From Leguminivora glycinivorella (Eukaryota > Arthropoda > Insecta > Lepidoptera > Tortricidae), in assembly GCF_023078275.1 (NCBI RefSeq), contig NC_062990.1:3983549-4047548 (forward strand): DNA of 64,000 bases, in the 5' to 3' direction. The position numbers and the translations under genes were made by a program. The notes under the pieces were generated by a model. The model was not told where the DNA came from and did not search any database. It saw only the letters and a list, made by a program, of their open reading frames with translations. This document shows, piece after piece, positions 52,397 to 62,070 of this stretch. The number at the start of each line of letters is the position of its first letter. Within the stretch, counting starts at the first letter, position 1.

Positions 52397-55300
52397 TCAC
52401 AAACGGTCGGGTGGATGGACCTGCCGGCCGGAGCGCGTTACGTAACAGCCAGCTGTTTGCGCGCGCCCAGGATTATCATTGCTGACGATGCGTTGCGATT
52501 GTGCAGTGGAAATCGTGTTGTTATTGTCTTCAAAATCATCATAATATTTGTTCGAATTGTAAGCAGAGTTATGGTTTCTTTCGCATATAGGCTGGCTATA
52601 CATTTGGTTATTTTGTGGCTGTGATAGAATGTGCTGTCTGTTTCTACGATACCGTGAGCCGTCCGGCGCGCGAAGCCAGTAGGAGCGAGGCTGAGCCGCC
52701 TCTCCCTCCACTCGCGCTGGCACCCAGCGTGCTTTACGGCCAGTGTTCGGCTCCCGCATTCGGACTTGTTCGTTTGGAGCAAGCTGTTTTAGTGGCCGGG
52801 TTCCGATATCATATCGTTCTTTTGCTTTTATATATTTATTTAACCTAAATTTTTGAACAGTTACTGAAGTAGGTACCTTTGGCGCTAGTAATTGTTCTGA
52901 AACGGGCAGTCTAGTATTGAGCCTTCGCGCCATGAGGAGTTGTGCCGGAGAGTATGACTCGCCGGAGACTGGAGTGTTGCGGAAGTTTAAAAGCGCCAAA
53001 TATGGATCGGTGCCTTCACTGTGCGCCTTTTCCATAAGGTTCTTAATCGTTTGCACGTTTCGTTCAGCAAGGCCGTTGGATCTTGAATAATAAGGAGAAC
53101 TCGTGACATGTTCGAATTCCCATTTTTCCACGAAAGATTCGAATATTGCCGAAGTAAACTGCCGACCATTGTCCGACACGAGTTTTTTGGGAATGCCGTG
53201 ACGGGCAAAAATAGATTTTAGCTGGTTAATAATGGTTTCACTTCGAATATCCGATAAAGAAGCAACTTCGACATATTTGGAATAATAATCCACTACTATA
53301 ATGTAATGTTTATTTCTAAATTCAAATAGGTCAGTGGCTAGCACTTCCCAGGGTCTCCCAGGTACTTGATGTGGGAGCAGCGGCTCGCGCGGCTGCGCGG
53401 CGCGGCGCTCGGCGCACGTGGCGCACGCCGCCACCAGCGCCTCCACCTGCGCCGACATGCCGGGCCACCACATCACGTCTCGCGCTCGGTATTTGCACTT
53501 TTCAATGCCTAAATGTCCCTCGTGGATTCTTTGCAGCATTTCTTTCCGGAGGCTAGTAGGTATTACCACGCGATTGCCTCGGAAAACTATGCCCTTTATT
53601 ACGTGAAGCTCCTCCTTGATACCCCAATACGGCTTAGCCTCACTTTCAAGGATATTTTTGGTATGTGGCCAGCCTTTCATACAGTACTGCCTGACGTTGT
53701 CGAGCCCTGGTTCTTTGTCCGTTTCCTCTTTGATCTTCTTCAGCTTGTCCGAGCTAAAGTTGACGCTGTCGTATAGAGCGTTTACGTGAACGTCAATGTC
53801 ACTTCCAGTTTTGTCGTCGCACGCGTCGTCGGTCGGAGCGCGTGAAAGTGTGTCGGCGACATACATTAGCCTCCCGGGAACATATTTAATCTGTATAGAG
53901 TATTTTTGGAGTCTTAATAGCATCCTCTGTAGTCGTATAGGCGTGTCATTGAGGGCCTTTTTAAAAATCGCCTCTAGAGGTTTATGATCACTCTCCACTA
54001 ATACGTTTTTATGGCCATAAATAAATTGATGGAATTTTTGGCAACCAAACAGAATTGCCAATAATTCTTTTTCAATTTGCGCCCAACGCGTTTCGGCAGG
54101 CGTAAGTGTGCGGGCAGCAAAGGCGACCGGCCGCCCGCCCTGCAGCAAGCACGCGCCCAGCCCTCGCGAGCTCGCGTCTACCGACACTACCACCCCCTCT
54201 CCGGGGTCATAATATCGCAGCGTTGGCGCCTCCATCAAACATCTTTTTACTTTATTGAACGCGTTTGTGTGAATTTCATACCACTGAAATTCGCTATCCC
54301 TCTTTAACAGTCCTCTTAATGGTTCTACCAATTCAGCATAGTTTGGCAAGAATCTCGACACATAATTCGTCATCCCTAGGAACCTCTCTAAATCCTTCCT
54401 GCAGCCAGGAGGGGGCATGTCCCTGATCGCTTTCACTCGGTCGCTGTCGGGGCGCATGCCCATTGAATCAAACACGTGACCTAAGTATTTGACTTCCTGC
54501 ACACCCAAAACACATTTCTCTTTATTAAATCTCACTCCGTTATCTAACGCGCGCTGCAGTACGGCCTCCAACCTAGAATCGTGCTCTTCTTTTGTTCTCC
54601 CGTATACGAGCAAATCGTCTATAAAACATTCCACTCCCTCCATTGAAAATATCTTTACCATAGCATTATGAAACACCTCCGACGCGGAACAGATGCCAAA
54701 AGGTAAACGTAAGAATTTCCATCTTCCAAATGGTGTAGCAAAGGTACATAATTTTGAACTTTCCTCGTCAAGAACGATCATGTAAAAACCCTTGCTAGCA
54801 TCTAAATGTGAAAAATATTTCGCTCCTGCTAGATTTGCTGTAACCTCGTCTAGTGTGGGAAGTTGAAAGTGACTACGTTTAATGGCCTTATTCAAATTTT
54901 GGGGATCAATACACAATCGCAATTTGCCGTCCGGTTTCTCAACGAGAACAATACTCGACACCCAGTCGGTAGGTTCATCCACGGGCTCAATAATGCCCAG
55001 CTCCTGCAGCCGATCCAGCTCCTCTCTCAGTCGCGGTCTTAGTTTAATAGGTATTTTCCTTGAACATCTTACGACGGGAGGAACTGAATCGTCTACAGTT
55101 AATTTGTGTACACCTGGTAAACGACCGATTCCCTCAAACACAGTTTTATATTTGTTTACTAAATCAATGCAATTACTATTATTTGAAATCTCATATATCC
55201 TTTTAACTAAATTTAACTCACTACATAAATCTCGTGACAATAAATTATTACAATTAACGTCTAGCACATAAATTTTGCCTTTGCATTTTTTCTCACTGTT

Positions 55301-56521
55301 ATGATGCGAAAACTCAGCTATAAAATATCCCACCACAGGTAAAACGTTCCTACTAACCTCACGTAATACCGTACCGGCATTACTCAAAATGTCCTCACTG
55401 TAGCCTGCCGCCCGGAAGCTGTCGCGCGACATGACGCAGGCGTCCGCGCCGCAGTCCAACTTGAACGTCACAGGAATTCCATTCACCGCTACACTCTCGA
55501 ACCACCCTTTGCTGTCGAGCGACAAAATCTCCACTCCATGTATTATTAGTTCATCGCAATCACTTATCTCGTCCGTAGTATTATACACTTCCCGTACGTA
55601 ATTACTTCTGCAGCACCGCATAAAATGTCCGAAACGATCACATCTGTAACACTTGACCTTGTACGCGGGACACTGGTCACGTTCGTGTACGTAGTCGCAG
55701 TTTGTACATTTGAATTTAGAACCACTCCCGCCACGATATTGTTGTTGTGGTCGTCGCGGTGCTGGCGCGCCCGCGCCCGCGCCCGCCCCAGCGGCGCGCG
55801 AGTTGGACGGCGTCGGCGTCGGCGCCGGCGCGCGGCGGTGAGGGCGCGCTCGAACTTGCTCGACGTCGGCGAGCGGCGCGCTCGTACTTGCCCGTGTCGA
55901 CTCCGCGCCCGCTCCCCCCCGCACCACTCCCGCCTGCTCACTCGCTAATTCTGCTGCGCGACACCAAGCCGTCGCATCCTCCAATTTTAAATCCTTTTTC
56001 CTTAACATTCTCTCTCTTAATTGACCATCTTTAATTCCCCGGATCACTTGAGTTAGAATCAAACTTTCCCTCAATGTCCCAAACTCACACGTTTTACTTT
56101 TAACACGAAGTGACGCTAAATATTTATCGAAATCTTCATTCGTTTGATATGTCTCAAAAAATAAGTGCCGTTCGAAATTAACGTTTTTCTGTGGGTCACA
56201 GCGGTCACTGAACTTTGTACATAAAGCCTCGTAATCACTTTGTTCACTCGAACTGATATCAAACTCTTCATAAAGGTCACGGCCAGTTTTACCTATTACA
56301 TGAAGTAACAGGGCACATTTTTCACGACTTGATGACTTTTCTCGACCCGATGCAATTAGGTACCAATCGAACGTTTGCTTCCAGTCCCGCCAGTTATCGG
56401 CAAGGTTGCCCGTGCCCAACATGGCGGGTGGTTGCTGCACCGCCGTGTACGCTGTGCCGCTTGTGACCGCGCCTGATTTATTACGCGCCGCCTTATCACT
56501 TTTGCTTTCATTGTCACTCAT
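52397..56521 (-). CDS. Inner gypsy Gag-Pol polyprotein, 1374 aa, uninterrupted
   Basis: The start chosen is the first ATG (MSDNESKSDK) at 56521; the frame is open upstream to the primer-binding site. Residues from that ATG: Gag about 1-260 with an Ala/Pro-rich linker; two zinc knuckles (Cys272-Cys275-His279-Cys284 and Cys291-Cys294-His299-Cys304); an aspartic protease with DCGAD at 356-360 in place of the usual D(S/T)GA; RT about 500-670 with catalytic FIDD at 633-636; RNase H with Asp782, Glu817 and Asp845; integrase with His1000, His1003, Cys1033, Cys1036 and the triad Asp1064, Asp1117, Glu1153 (35-residue spacing). Gag and Pol are in one frame with no frameshift or stop. It makes the particle and copies and inserts the element's DNA. 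All catalytic residues except the altered protease motif are typical. Confidence 0.92.
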   Translation of the reverse strand: MSDNESKSDKAARNKSGAVTSGTAYTAVQQPPAMLGTGNLADNWRDWKQTFDWYLIASGREKSSSREKCALLLHVIGKTGRDLYEEFDISSSEQSDYEALCTKFSDRCDPQKNVNFERHLFFETYQTNEDFDKYLASLRVKSKTCEFGTLRESLILTQVIRGIKDGQLRERMLRKKDLKLEDATAWCRAAELASEQAGVVRGGAGAESTRASTSAPLADVEQVRARPHRRAPAPTPTPSNSRAAGAGAGAGAPAPRRPQQQYRGGSGSKFKCTNCDYVHERDQCPAYKVKCYRCDRFGHFMRCCRSNYVREVYNTTDEISDCDELIIHGVEILSLDSKGWFESVAVNGIPVTFKLDCGADACVMSRDSFRAAGYSEDILSNAGTVLREVSRNVLPVVGYFIAEFSHHNSEKKCKGKIYVLDVNCNNLLSRDLCSELNLVKRIYEISNNSNCIDLVNKYKTVFEGIGRLPGVHKLTVDDSVPPVVRCSRKIPIKLRPRLREELDRLQELGIIEPVDEPTDWVSSIVLVEKPDGKLRLCIDPQNLNKAIKRSHFQLPTLDEVTANLAGAKYFSHLDASKGFYMIVLDEESSKLCTFATPFGRWKFLRLPFGICSASEVFHNAMVKIFSMEGVECFIDDLLVYGRTKEEHDSRLEAVLQRALDNGVRFNKEKCVLGVQEVKYLGHVFDSMGMRPDSDRVKAIRDMPPPGCRKDLERFLGMTNYVSRFLPNYAELVEPLRGLLKRDSEFQWYEIHTNAFNKVKRCLMEAPTLRYYDPGEGVVVSVDASSRGLGACLLQGGRPVAFAARTLTPAETRWAQIEKELLAILFGCQKFHQFIYGHKNVLVESDHKPLEAIFKKALNDTPIRLQRMLLRLQKYSIQIKYVPGRLMYVADTLSRAPTDDACDDKTGSDIDVHVNALYDSVNFSSDKLKKIKEETDKEPGLDNVRQYCMKGWPHTKNILESEAKPYWGIKEELHVIKGIVFRGNRVVIPTSLRKEMLQRIHEGHLGIEKCKYRARDVMWWPGMSAQVEALVAACATCAERRAAQPREPLLPHQVPGRPWEVLATDLFEFRNKHYIIVVDYYSKYVEVASLSDIRSETIINQLKSIFARHGIPKKLVSDNGRQFTSAIFESFVEKWEFEHVTSSPYYSRSNGLAERNVQTIKNLMEKAHSEGTDPYLALLNFRNTPVSGESYSPAQLLMARRLNTRLPVSEQLLAPKVPTSVTVQKFRLNKYIKAKERYDIGTRPLKQLAPNEQVRMREPNTGRKARWVPARVEGEAAQPRSYWLRAPDGSRYRRNRQHILSQPQNNQMYSQPICERNHNSAYNSNKYYDDFEDNNNTISTAQSQRIVSNDNPGRAQTAGCYVTRSGRQVHPPDRL

Positions 56522-56566
56522 GTCCACTAAGCAATTGTCACAATCTTTTGACCAATCTAACACGAA

Positions 56567-56584
56567 TATTCACACCTGACACCA
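56567..56584 (-). other. Primer-binding site of the inner gypsy element
   Basis: TGGTGTCAGGTGTGAATA immediately follows the 5' LTR. The initial TGG is what a tRNA 3' CCA end would pair with. I did not identify the tRNA. Confidence 0.7.
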
Positions 56585-56702
56585 TGTAATGTTTAGGAAA
56601 AGTGCAATGAAACAATCCGTTTGCCAACTCAAAGAGAACTGATTTATTTCGATCAAGCCTACCCTCAATACATGCATTCCTATTCTACCTACATATACAA
56701 CA
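56585..56702 (-). repeat. 5' LTR of the inner gypsy element
   Basis: Minus strand TGTTGTATATGTAGG to CCTAAACATTACA, 118 bp, directly followed by the primer-binding site. Confidence 0.9.
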
Positions 56703-58385
56703 ATCTCGCTCGCTCGCGGTGGCGTCAATGACATTGGTCTCGCTCGCGCTCACTGAACGACTAAGGAAATCAGCTGTGTTTCGCGCACTGGTAACATATT
56801 CAATTTTGTAATTGTATGCTGATAAAAATAAAGCATACCGCTGCAGGCGGTTGGCCGACACTTCCGGAACTCCCTTATCTGGCCGGAAAATGCTGAGAAG
56901 AGGTTTGTGATCGGTTCTAAGTACAAACGGCTCATCACGGCCGTACAAATAATGATGGAACTTACGTATTCCGAAAACGATGCTTGTCGCTTCTTTGCTA
57001 ATCTGGCTATACCTCTTTTCAGCATTCGTTAATGACCTTGACATAAATGATATGGGTTGCTCGATCCCATTATCATTAATAAGGCTTAAAATGGCTCCCA
57101 AGCCTGTAGGGGACGCGTCTACTGTTAAAAATAACTTCGCTTTTGGATTAAAATGCGCTAATGTGACATCTGAAGCCAGTTGATGTTTTATGTTAGACAC
57201 CGCATCATCGTGTTCGCTCGTCCAAGACCATTTCGTATTTTTCTGTAAAAGTGTATGTAAAGGACTTAAAATTGATGATGCGTTCTTCACAAAATGTCTG
57301 TAATAGTTTACTAAACCTAAAAAAGATTTTAACTCGGATATGTTTTGTGGAATTTTCGCTTCCAGTATGGCTTTTACCTTATCTGGCGATTTATGTAAGC
57401 CATTTTTGTCAATATCGTAACCTAAATACGAAACTGAATCTTGGAAGAATGAACACTTGTCTTTTTGTAACACCAACCCAGCTTCCTGTAGCCTTTTGAA
57501 CACTTCATTTAACCGCTGCAAGTGCTCCGCCCTACGAGTATTACGACCAGTTACCAAAATGTCATCCAAAAAAATACATACTTCGAGGCCCGCGAGAATG
57601 GTTTCTAAGGAACGTTGAAATATGGCGGGCGCACTGGCCAGTCCAAATACAAGCCGTGAGTAGGTAAACAAGCCCTTATGCGTGTTAATACAAGTGTACT
57701 TTTGCGAGTCTTCACTTAACCGCAACTGATTGTATGCATTTGAAAGATCTAACTTTGAGAATTGTTGACCGCCGTGTAGCTTTGAGAATAACTCCTCTAT
57801 ACGGGGTAACGGGTATTTGTCTATTAAAAGTTGCTTATTAATTGATACCGAAAAGTCTGCACAAATGCGTACTTTGCCACTTTGTTTTAAGACTGGCACA
57901 ATAGGGCTAGCATATTCCGAATACGTTACTGGCTGTAAAATACCTAACTGAACAAGACGGTTCAGTTCTGATTCCACTTTGTCACGAATAGCAAAAGGAA
58001 GCGGTCGCGCTTTGAAATAAACCGGTTTGCTGTCCGGTTTTAGGTTAAGATGTACTACTACATCCTTACAACATCCCAACTTATCTGAGAACAAGTGCGG
58101 ATATTGGCCACTGAACATACCTACTAAATCGGTGTCGTTACCTACTTTATCGACTGAATGCAAATCATTTTTAGGAATTGGGCACATCTGTAAATTAAAT
58201 GCAGATACAAAGTCGCGACCTAATATTGGATCACCTCCATTCTTTACAACATAAATGTCTATATCATTTGTTTGGTTGTTGTAATGAAATGGTAGCCTTA
58301 ACACACCTAAAGTTTCGATAATTTTGTCGTCGTAACTTCTCAATATCGTGGGGGGCTTGGACCACGGTATGGATGCAAAATGTTT
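56703..58385 (-). pseudogene. Outer gypsy protease end, reverse transcriptase and RNase H
   Basis: The minus-strand frame is open from 58385 (KHFASIPWSKPP) through the insertion point at 56703. It closes only inside the inner LTR, adding foreign codons CCICR. Counting from the TTG at 58343: the protease tail GGDPILGRDF is at 36-45, the RT core (IPVLKQSGKVRICADF type blocks, DLSNAYNQ, FGLASAPAIFQ) is at about 100-280 with catalytic FLDDIL at 258-263, and RNase H residues are Asp409, Glu451, Asp478 and Asp524. The protein is cut after ...ATASERD by the inner gypsy insertion. No internal stop or frameshift is visible, so inactivation is by insertion alone. Confidence 0.88.
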
Positions 58386-58556
58386 AAAATTTATTTATTC
58401 TTTATTGCACATAAAAAAATAAGTACAAATGGTGGACATAATGCCTTAAGGCATTCTCTACCAGTCAACCACTGGGTTAAAAAGAAACATTTGGTACGTG
58501 CAGGCATCGTGACAGAAAACAATAATCAGATATCACTTTCTATTCTACTATTTACA
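58386..58556 (-). mobile_element. Short retroposed sequence inside the outer gypsy protease
   Basis: The coding sequence DTGSGITAVSDKFYF breaks at about 58556 and resumes as KHFASIPWSKPP at 58385. The intervening minus-strand sequence reads CCAGTGGTTGACTGGTAGAG, AATGCCTTAAGGCATTATGT, CCACCATTTGTAC and GTGCAATAAAGAATAAATAA, a LINE/SINE-style 3' end. A relative is at 16690-16745. Exact ends and target duplication are blurred by A/T runs. Confidence 0.7.
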
Positions 58557-59536
58557 AAATAAAACTTATCTGACACGGCCGTAATGCCTGATCCCGTATC
58601 TATTTCGAAATTAATACGCATCTCATTAACTGAAACATGTTCTCGCATAGGTTCACCCTTATAAGTGCGAATATTGAATAGAAGATGCTTACCTTCTTCA
58701 TCACCACTGTCCAAGCAACATTCGACAAAATTAATTTTTTTGTTTGGTAACTTTTTACGACACACGCGTTTAAGATGCCCTTTAGAACCGCACTTATCAC
58801 AAATTGAGTTAGCAAATCTGCAATCTGATGCCGAATGTCCACGGTAGCCGCAGATTGTGCACGAGGCGCCAGTAGATCCGGTGGGCCGCGCGCCTGCCGA
58901 GGCGGGCGCCCTGCTGGCCGCCATCTTGTATACGCCAAGCTCGTTGTCGGCGGCGCTGGAGCCCGAGGCCCCGGTTGCGCCAGCACGTGCGCCTTTTCGG
59001 GCGCTTCGAACATTTTCCGCCGTTTGCAAAGCGCTGGAAAACGTGAGGCTAGACATCGTCTCTGTGAAGAGCTTGTCTCGTTCTGGTCCCTGAACCATGC
59101 CTAAAACAAATCGGTCACGAAGGGTATCGTCGAGCGTCGATGCCGAGAAACCACAATGTAGTGCCAACCCTCGTACTCTGGCCGCCCAATCCGAGAAGGT
59201 TTCATTAGCGGACTGCATGGCGCTGTAGAAGCTATTACGCTCAGCAAATCCACATATTTTCGGTTTGAAGTGGCCATCCAACAAAAGCACGACATCAGCG
59301 TAGCTGAGGTTCCCCAGTTCCTTTGGCAAAGCAAGATCTCTTAGCAGCTTATACGTGCATTCGGCTAAGCTGCTGAGGAGTATGGCACGCCGTTTTGCGC
59401 TCGCTGACTTGTCGTCCTCTGTTTCTCCTGCAATGTCATTCGCGACGAACCACTGTTCCAACCGATCTTTATAAATAACCCAATCGTGAGTTTCGTGGTT
59501 AAATGTGCTTAACACGCCAACCGAAATTTTAGCCAT
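58557..59536 (-). pseudogene. Outer gypsy Gag and start of protease
   Basis: The first ATG (MAKISVGVLS) is at 59536; an in-frame GTG at 59545 lies next to the LTR. Counting from that GTG: a helical capsid-like region at 1-190, two CCHC zinc knuckles (229-242 CTICGYRGHSASDC and 249-262 CDKCGSKGHLKRVC), and the aspartic protease active site DTGSG at 316-320. The frame is cut at about residue 330 by the retroposed sequence that follows. Gag of this type packages element RNA; the protease would have processed Gag-Pol. Gag itself is undamaged. Confidence 0.85.
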
Positions 59537-59546
59537 CGTCGTCACT

Positions 59547-59608
59547 GTTAGGTTTGAGGTTAGGACTCGGAGAATGATACACGCACACGGTCGGTAGCTA
59601 ACTAACGT
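59547..59608 (-). repeat. Remnant of the outer gypsy 5' LTR (last 62 bp)
   Basis: Identical to 49931-49992 of the 3' LTR. The match ends abruptly at 59608, where the LINE 5' UTR starts. The missing 126 bp are not elsewhere in the window. Confidence 0.85.
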
Positions 59609-59898
59609 GCGGTCGGCGGGTAGCGCGGAGTAAACAGTGCACTGGACAGCTCCCGTGTTTTTATTTCGTAAACTATAGTAAACGATCGCGGATAGAACTC
59701 ATTCATGTACCAAAAGTAGGCCTGAAGACTGAATAAGTGACTGTGAAAGTAATGTAGTGATATATCAACGGACTTAACAGAAATTAGTGAGTGAAGCTAC
59801 GGTGTTGCATTCATTTTAAACGGTACCGACACGTTGTCAAGGTTAACCAGTCGAGCAACCGACGGACCGCTGTTATCGAAACGTGCGTTCATAGAAAT
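59609..59898 (+). promoter_or_regulatory. LINE 5' UTR, probable internal promoter region
   Basis: About 290 bp of leader before the first ATG of ORF1 at 59899. GC-rich at its start, A+T-richer later. Full-length Jockey-type LINEs transcribe from an internal 5' promoter; no specific element was recognised. Confidence 0.4.
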
Positions 59899-61190
59899 AT
59901 GAGCTTTAAAATGCAACTGGACAATATGACCGGCACAAAAAATTGCATGGCATGCCCAAACCCTGTTGCGAAGGCAGAGCTGCTTACATGCTCAGCATGT
60001 CAGGGAAATTACCATTACGCATGCATGGGGATACCTCAAGAATATTACAACGAATTAGTGCAAGGAAACAATAGTGTGTGGCAATGTCAATCATGCAACA
60101 ATGTTTCGAGGCGGCGTCGAGACGAAAACACACCGGTAAGGAGACACTACGAGCGCTCGCCACCATCAGTAACAGATGCTGACATGTCGATATGCGACGA
60201 GCCGCGACAAGGAGAATTCGAATATAACACAATTAACCAGACGGACATCGATGCGACCACATCAGACAAATTTAATAACACGTCAGAGTTTAGCTTAGAT
60301 GTGCTGTCTAATTTACTGGACAGGAAACTGGCGGATATAAAAAGTGAAATTCGGATGATAGATTCTAAATTGAGTACAACAAAAAAGGAAATTTTTAACG
60401 AAATTAATAGACATTTCACCATCGCTATAGACGATTTGAAGAAGGAGTTCACGGTCACCACAGACTATTTGAGTAAACAAATCGGTGACGTACAAACGGA
60501 CCAAGTAACGATGAAAAACAAATTAGACAGGTTGGAAGCCGAGAACTCGCGGCTTAGCGCAGAGTTATTAGTAGTAAAAACAAGCTCTAAACAACAGCAG
60601 GACGCCGTGCAGCTGAAAACAGTCATCGAACAAATGCACATCGAATTAAATGAAAGAGATCAAGCGTCAATATTAAATGAATTGGAAATCACAGGGGTTC
60701 CGGAGTACCAGGGAGAATCTACGCTGCACGTCGTACAGGCTATTTCGTCCAAAATAGGCATAACACTAGACGACAGGGAAGTCGTCAGCGTGGAGCGCGT
60801 AGGACCGCACAGAGCGAGCAGTGCCTCCCAGCATAATACTGGACAGCACCCCGCCCCCTGGTTCTACGTCTCACAAGAAAATCGCTAAGGGACAACCTGC
60901 TCCAGAGTGCGCGTGTTCGTCGAAACGTGGATACAAGTAATATAGGGCTTCCAGAGCACGCCCCGTCTCGAGTTTATATCAACGAACGTCTAACTAAAAC
61001 AAATCGTAAGTTGTTCTGGCAAGCTCGACAGGCCGGCCATACCGCTGGCTGGAGGTTCGTATGGACTAAAGAGGGCTGTATCTATGCGAAACGAACTGAC
61101 GGGAAGGACAGCAAAACAATTCGTATTCGAAGTGAAAAAGACGTGGAACAGGTTTTCGGTGTCCCCACGACAATATCTAGTGATAAATAA
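59899..61190 (+). pseudogene. LINE ORF1 protein with PHD-type zinc finger, one frameshift
   Basis: The start is the first ATG (MSFKMQLDNM); the frame is also open upstream without ATG. Near the N-terminus CMACP...LLTCSACQGNYHYAC...WQCQSC has the C4-H-C3 spacing of a PHD finger. Next come a Ser/Asp-rich linker, a long coiled coil (about 60290-60660) and a conserved domain. The frame stops at 60888. The homologous continuation (LVLRLTRKSLRDNLLQ, then DTSNIGLPEHAPSRVYINER, GWRFVWTKEGCIYAKR) is in another frame and ends at 61190. The switch lies in the C-rich run at about 60848-60858, consistent with a one-base change. ORF1 proteins bind LINE RNA. Confidence 0.75.
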
Positions 61191-61218
61191 TAGAGGTAAT
61201 GTCGTTGACAGGTTTATT

Positions 61219-62070
61219 ATGTCTCGCCTTGATTGTACTAAAACTACTAAGTTAGATGTAAGCAAAGATAATGTAAACAGCGTTATACCTATCAAGATTC
61301 TTTTAATGCTTATGTGCGGTCTTGACATAAATACACACACACTATACATAAACTTACTAAAATATGTTATGAATTTCCATATATATATTAGGTCATGCAG
61401 AATTCTAAATGTTAATATATATCGAATAAATTGTACGGAAAATTACAATAATATGTGTTTAAATATTTTCATTGTAGTTAGTTTTAAATGTACTAAGTCG
61501 GATGGGACCTTAAAAGTAACATACTCCATAAATAACTTTAAGATAGTAGTATATTATTATAAGTTTTTAGGAAATATGTGCGTTCTGGTCATAAATATTT
61601 ACAGACTGTCCATATACCTACCTAAAAATATCATGCTTTGTTGTATATATTTTAGCAGGTCGCTTGTAAATCTTGTAATTGTTAGTATGGCTAATGTTAA
61701 TAAATGCATAATTTGTTGTAGTAAAATGAAATCGGCGATCAGGAAATGCTGTAACGGGGAAATAATGGCAAAAAAATGTATATTTCAAATTCATTACTAT
61801 TATATTCATGTTACTGGCTGTTTGATATTAAATATAGGTACGATACATATAATACACCGGTACACTTACTTATACATATATATATGCTTGTATGCAAATT
61901 TGAAAAAGAAATTAATAATACAAAATAAAATGAATTACACTACTCAGATTATTGAACTTATTTTTTATACTCACATTCATCAACCCCTATATATTTTTAT
62001 ATTGAATTTGATATGTAAACATTTATTATTTATGACATATTATGAAAATGAAGCGAACGAAATCACATAA
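61219..62070 (+). CDS. Unrecognised 283-codon open frame between ORF1 and ORF2
   Basis: Open from ATG at 61219 (MSRLDCTKTTKLDV); the frame is also open further upstream, overlapping ORF1's end. It stops at 62070, overlapping the first 29 bases of ORF2. The other two frames have many stops in the same stretch. The product would be rich in Ile, Tyr, Asn and Cys, with a cysteine cluster (CIICCSKMKSAIRKCC) and hydrophobic segments. I recognise no family. In DNA this A+T-rich a random frame should be interrupted about every dozen codons, so its openness needs an explanation. It may be coding, or a young LINE spacer open by chance. Confidence 0.35.
   Translation: MSRLDCTKTTKLDVSKDNVNSVIPIKILLMLMCGLDINTHTLYINLLKYVMNFHIYIRSCRILNVNIYRINCTENYNNMCLNIFIVVSFKCTKSDGTLKVTYSINNFKIVVYYYKFLGNMCVLVINIYRLSIYLPKNIMLCCIYFSRSLVNLVIVSMANVNKCIICCSKMKSAIRKCCNGEIMAKKCIFQIHYYYIHVTGCLILNIGTIHIIHRYTYLYIYICLYANLKKKLIIQNKMNYTTQIIELIFYTHIHQPLYIFILNLICKHLLFMTYYENEANEIT

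Larger units (their letters stand above)
51765..56702 (-). mobile_element. Inner Ty3/gypsy retrotransposon, complete
   Basis: Bounded by direct LTRs of 119 and 118 bp that are identical except for one T indel. It carries a primer-binding site, a single Gag-Pol frame of 1374 codons and a polypurine tract. 4938 bp in total. The outer element's coding sequence resumes on both sides, proving insertion into it. The expected 4-5 bp target duplication is not evident: the flanks are TTAA at the left and ATCT at the right. Near-identical LTRs and an open frame imply a recent insertion. Confidence 0.9.
49931..59608 (-). mobile_element. Outer Ty3/gypsy retrotransposon, disrupted
   Basis: Minus-strand order: 5' LTR remnant, gag with two zinc knuckles, protease, RT, RNase H, integrase, 3' LTR. 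The order PR-RT-RH-IN defines Ty3/gypsy. No envelope frame is present. It is broken three times: by a short retroposed sequence in the protease (about 58386-58556), by a complete second gypsy element between RNase H and integrase (51765-56702), and by loss or displacement of most of the 5' LTR at 59608. Without the two inserts it would be about 4.6 kb. Confidence 0.85.

Noticed and set aside
55564..56034. Arg/Ala-rich frames opposite the inner gypsy Gag
   Set aside because: Shadows of the GC-rich Gag linker on the other strand and in other frames.
50135..59545. Endogenous retrovirus with envelope gene
   Set aside because: Neither gypsy element has an open frame between integrase and the 3' LTR that could encode an envelope protein.
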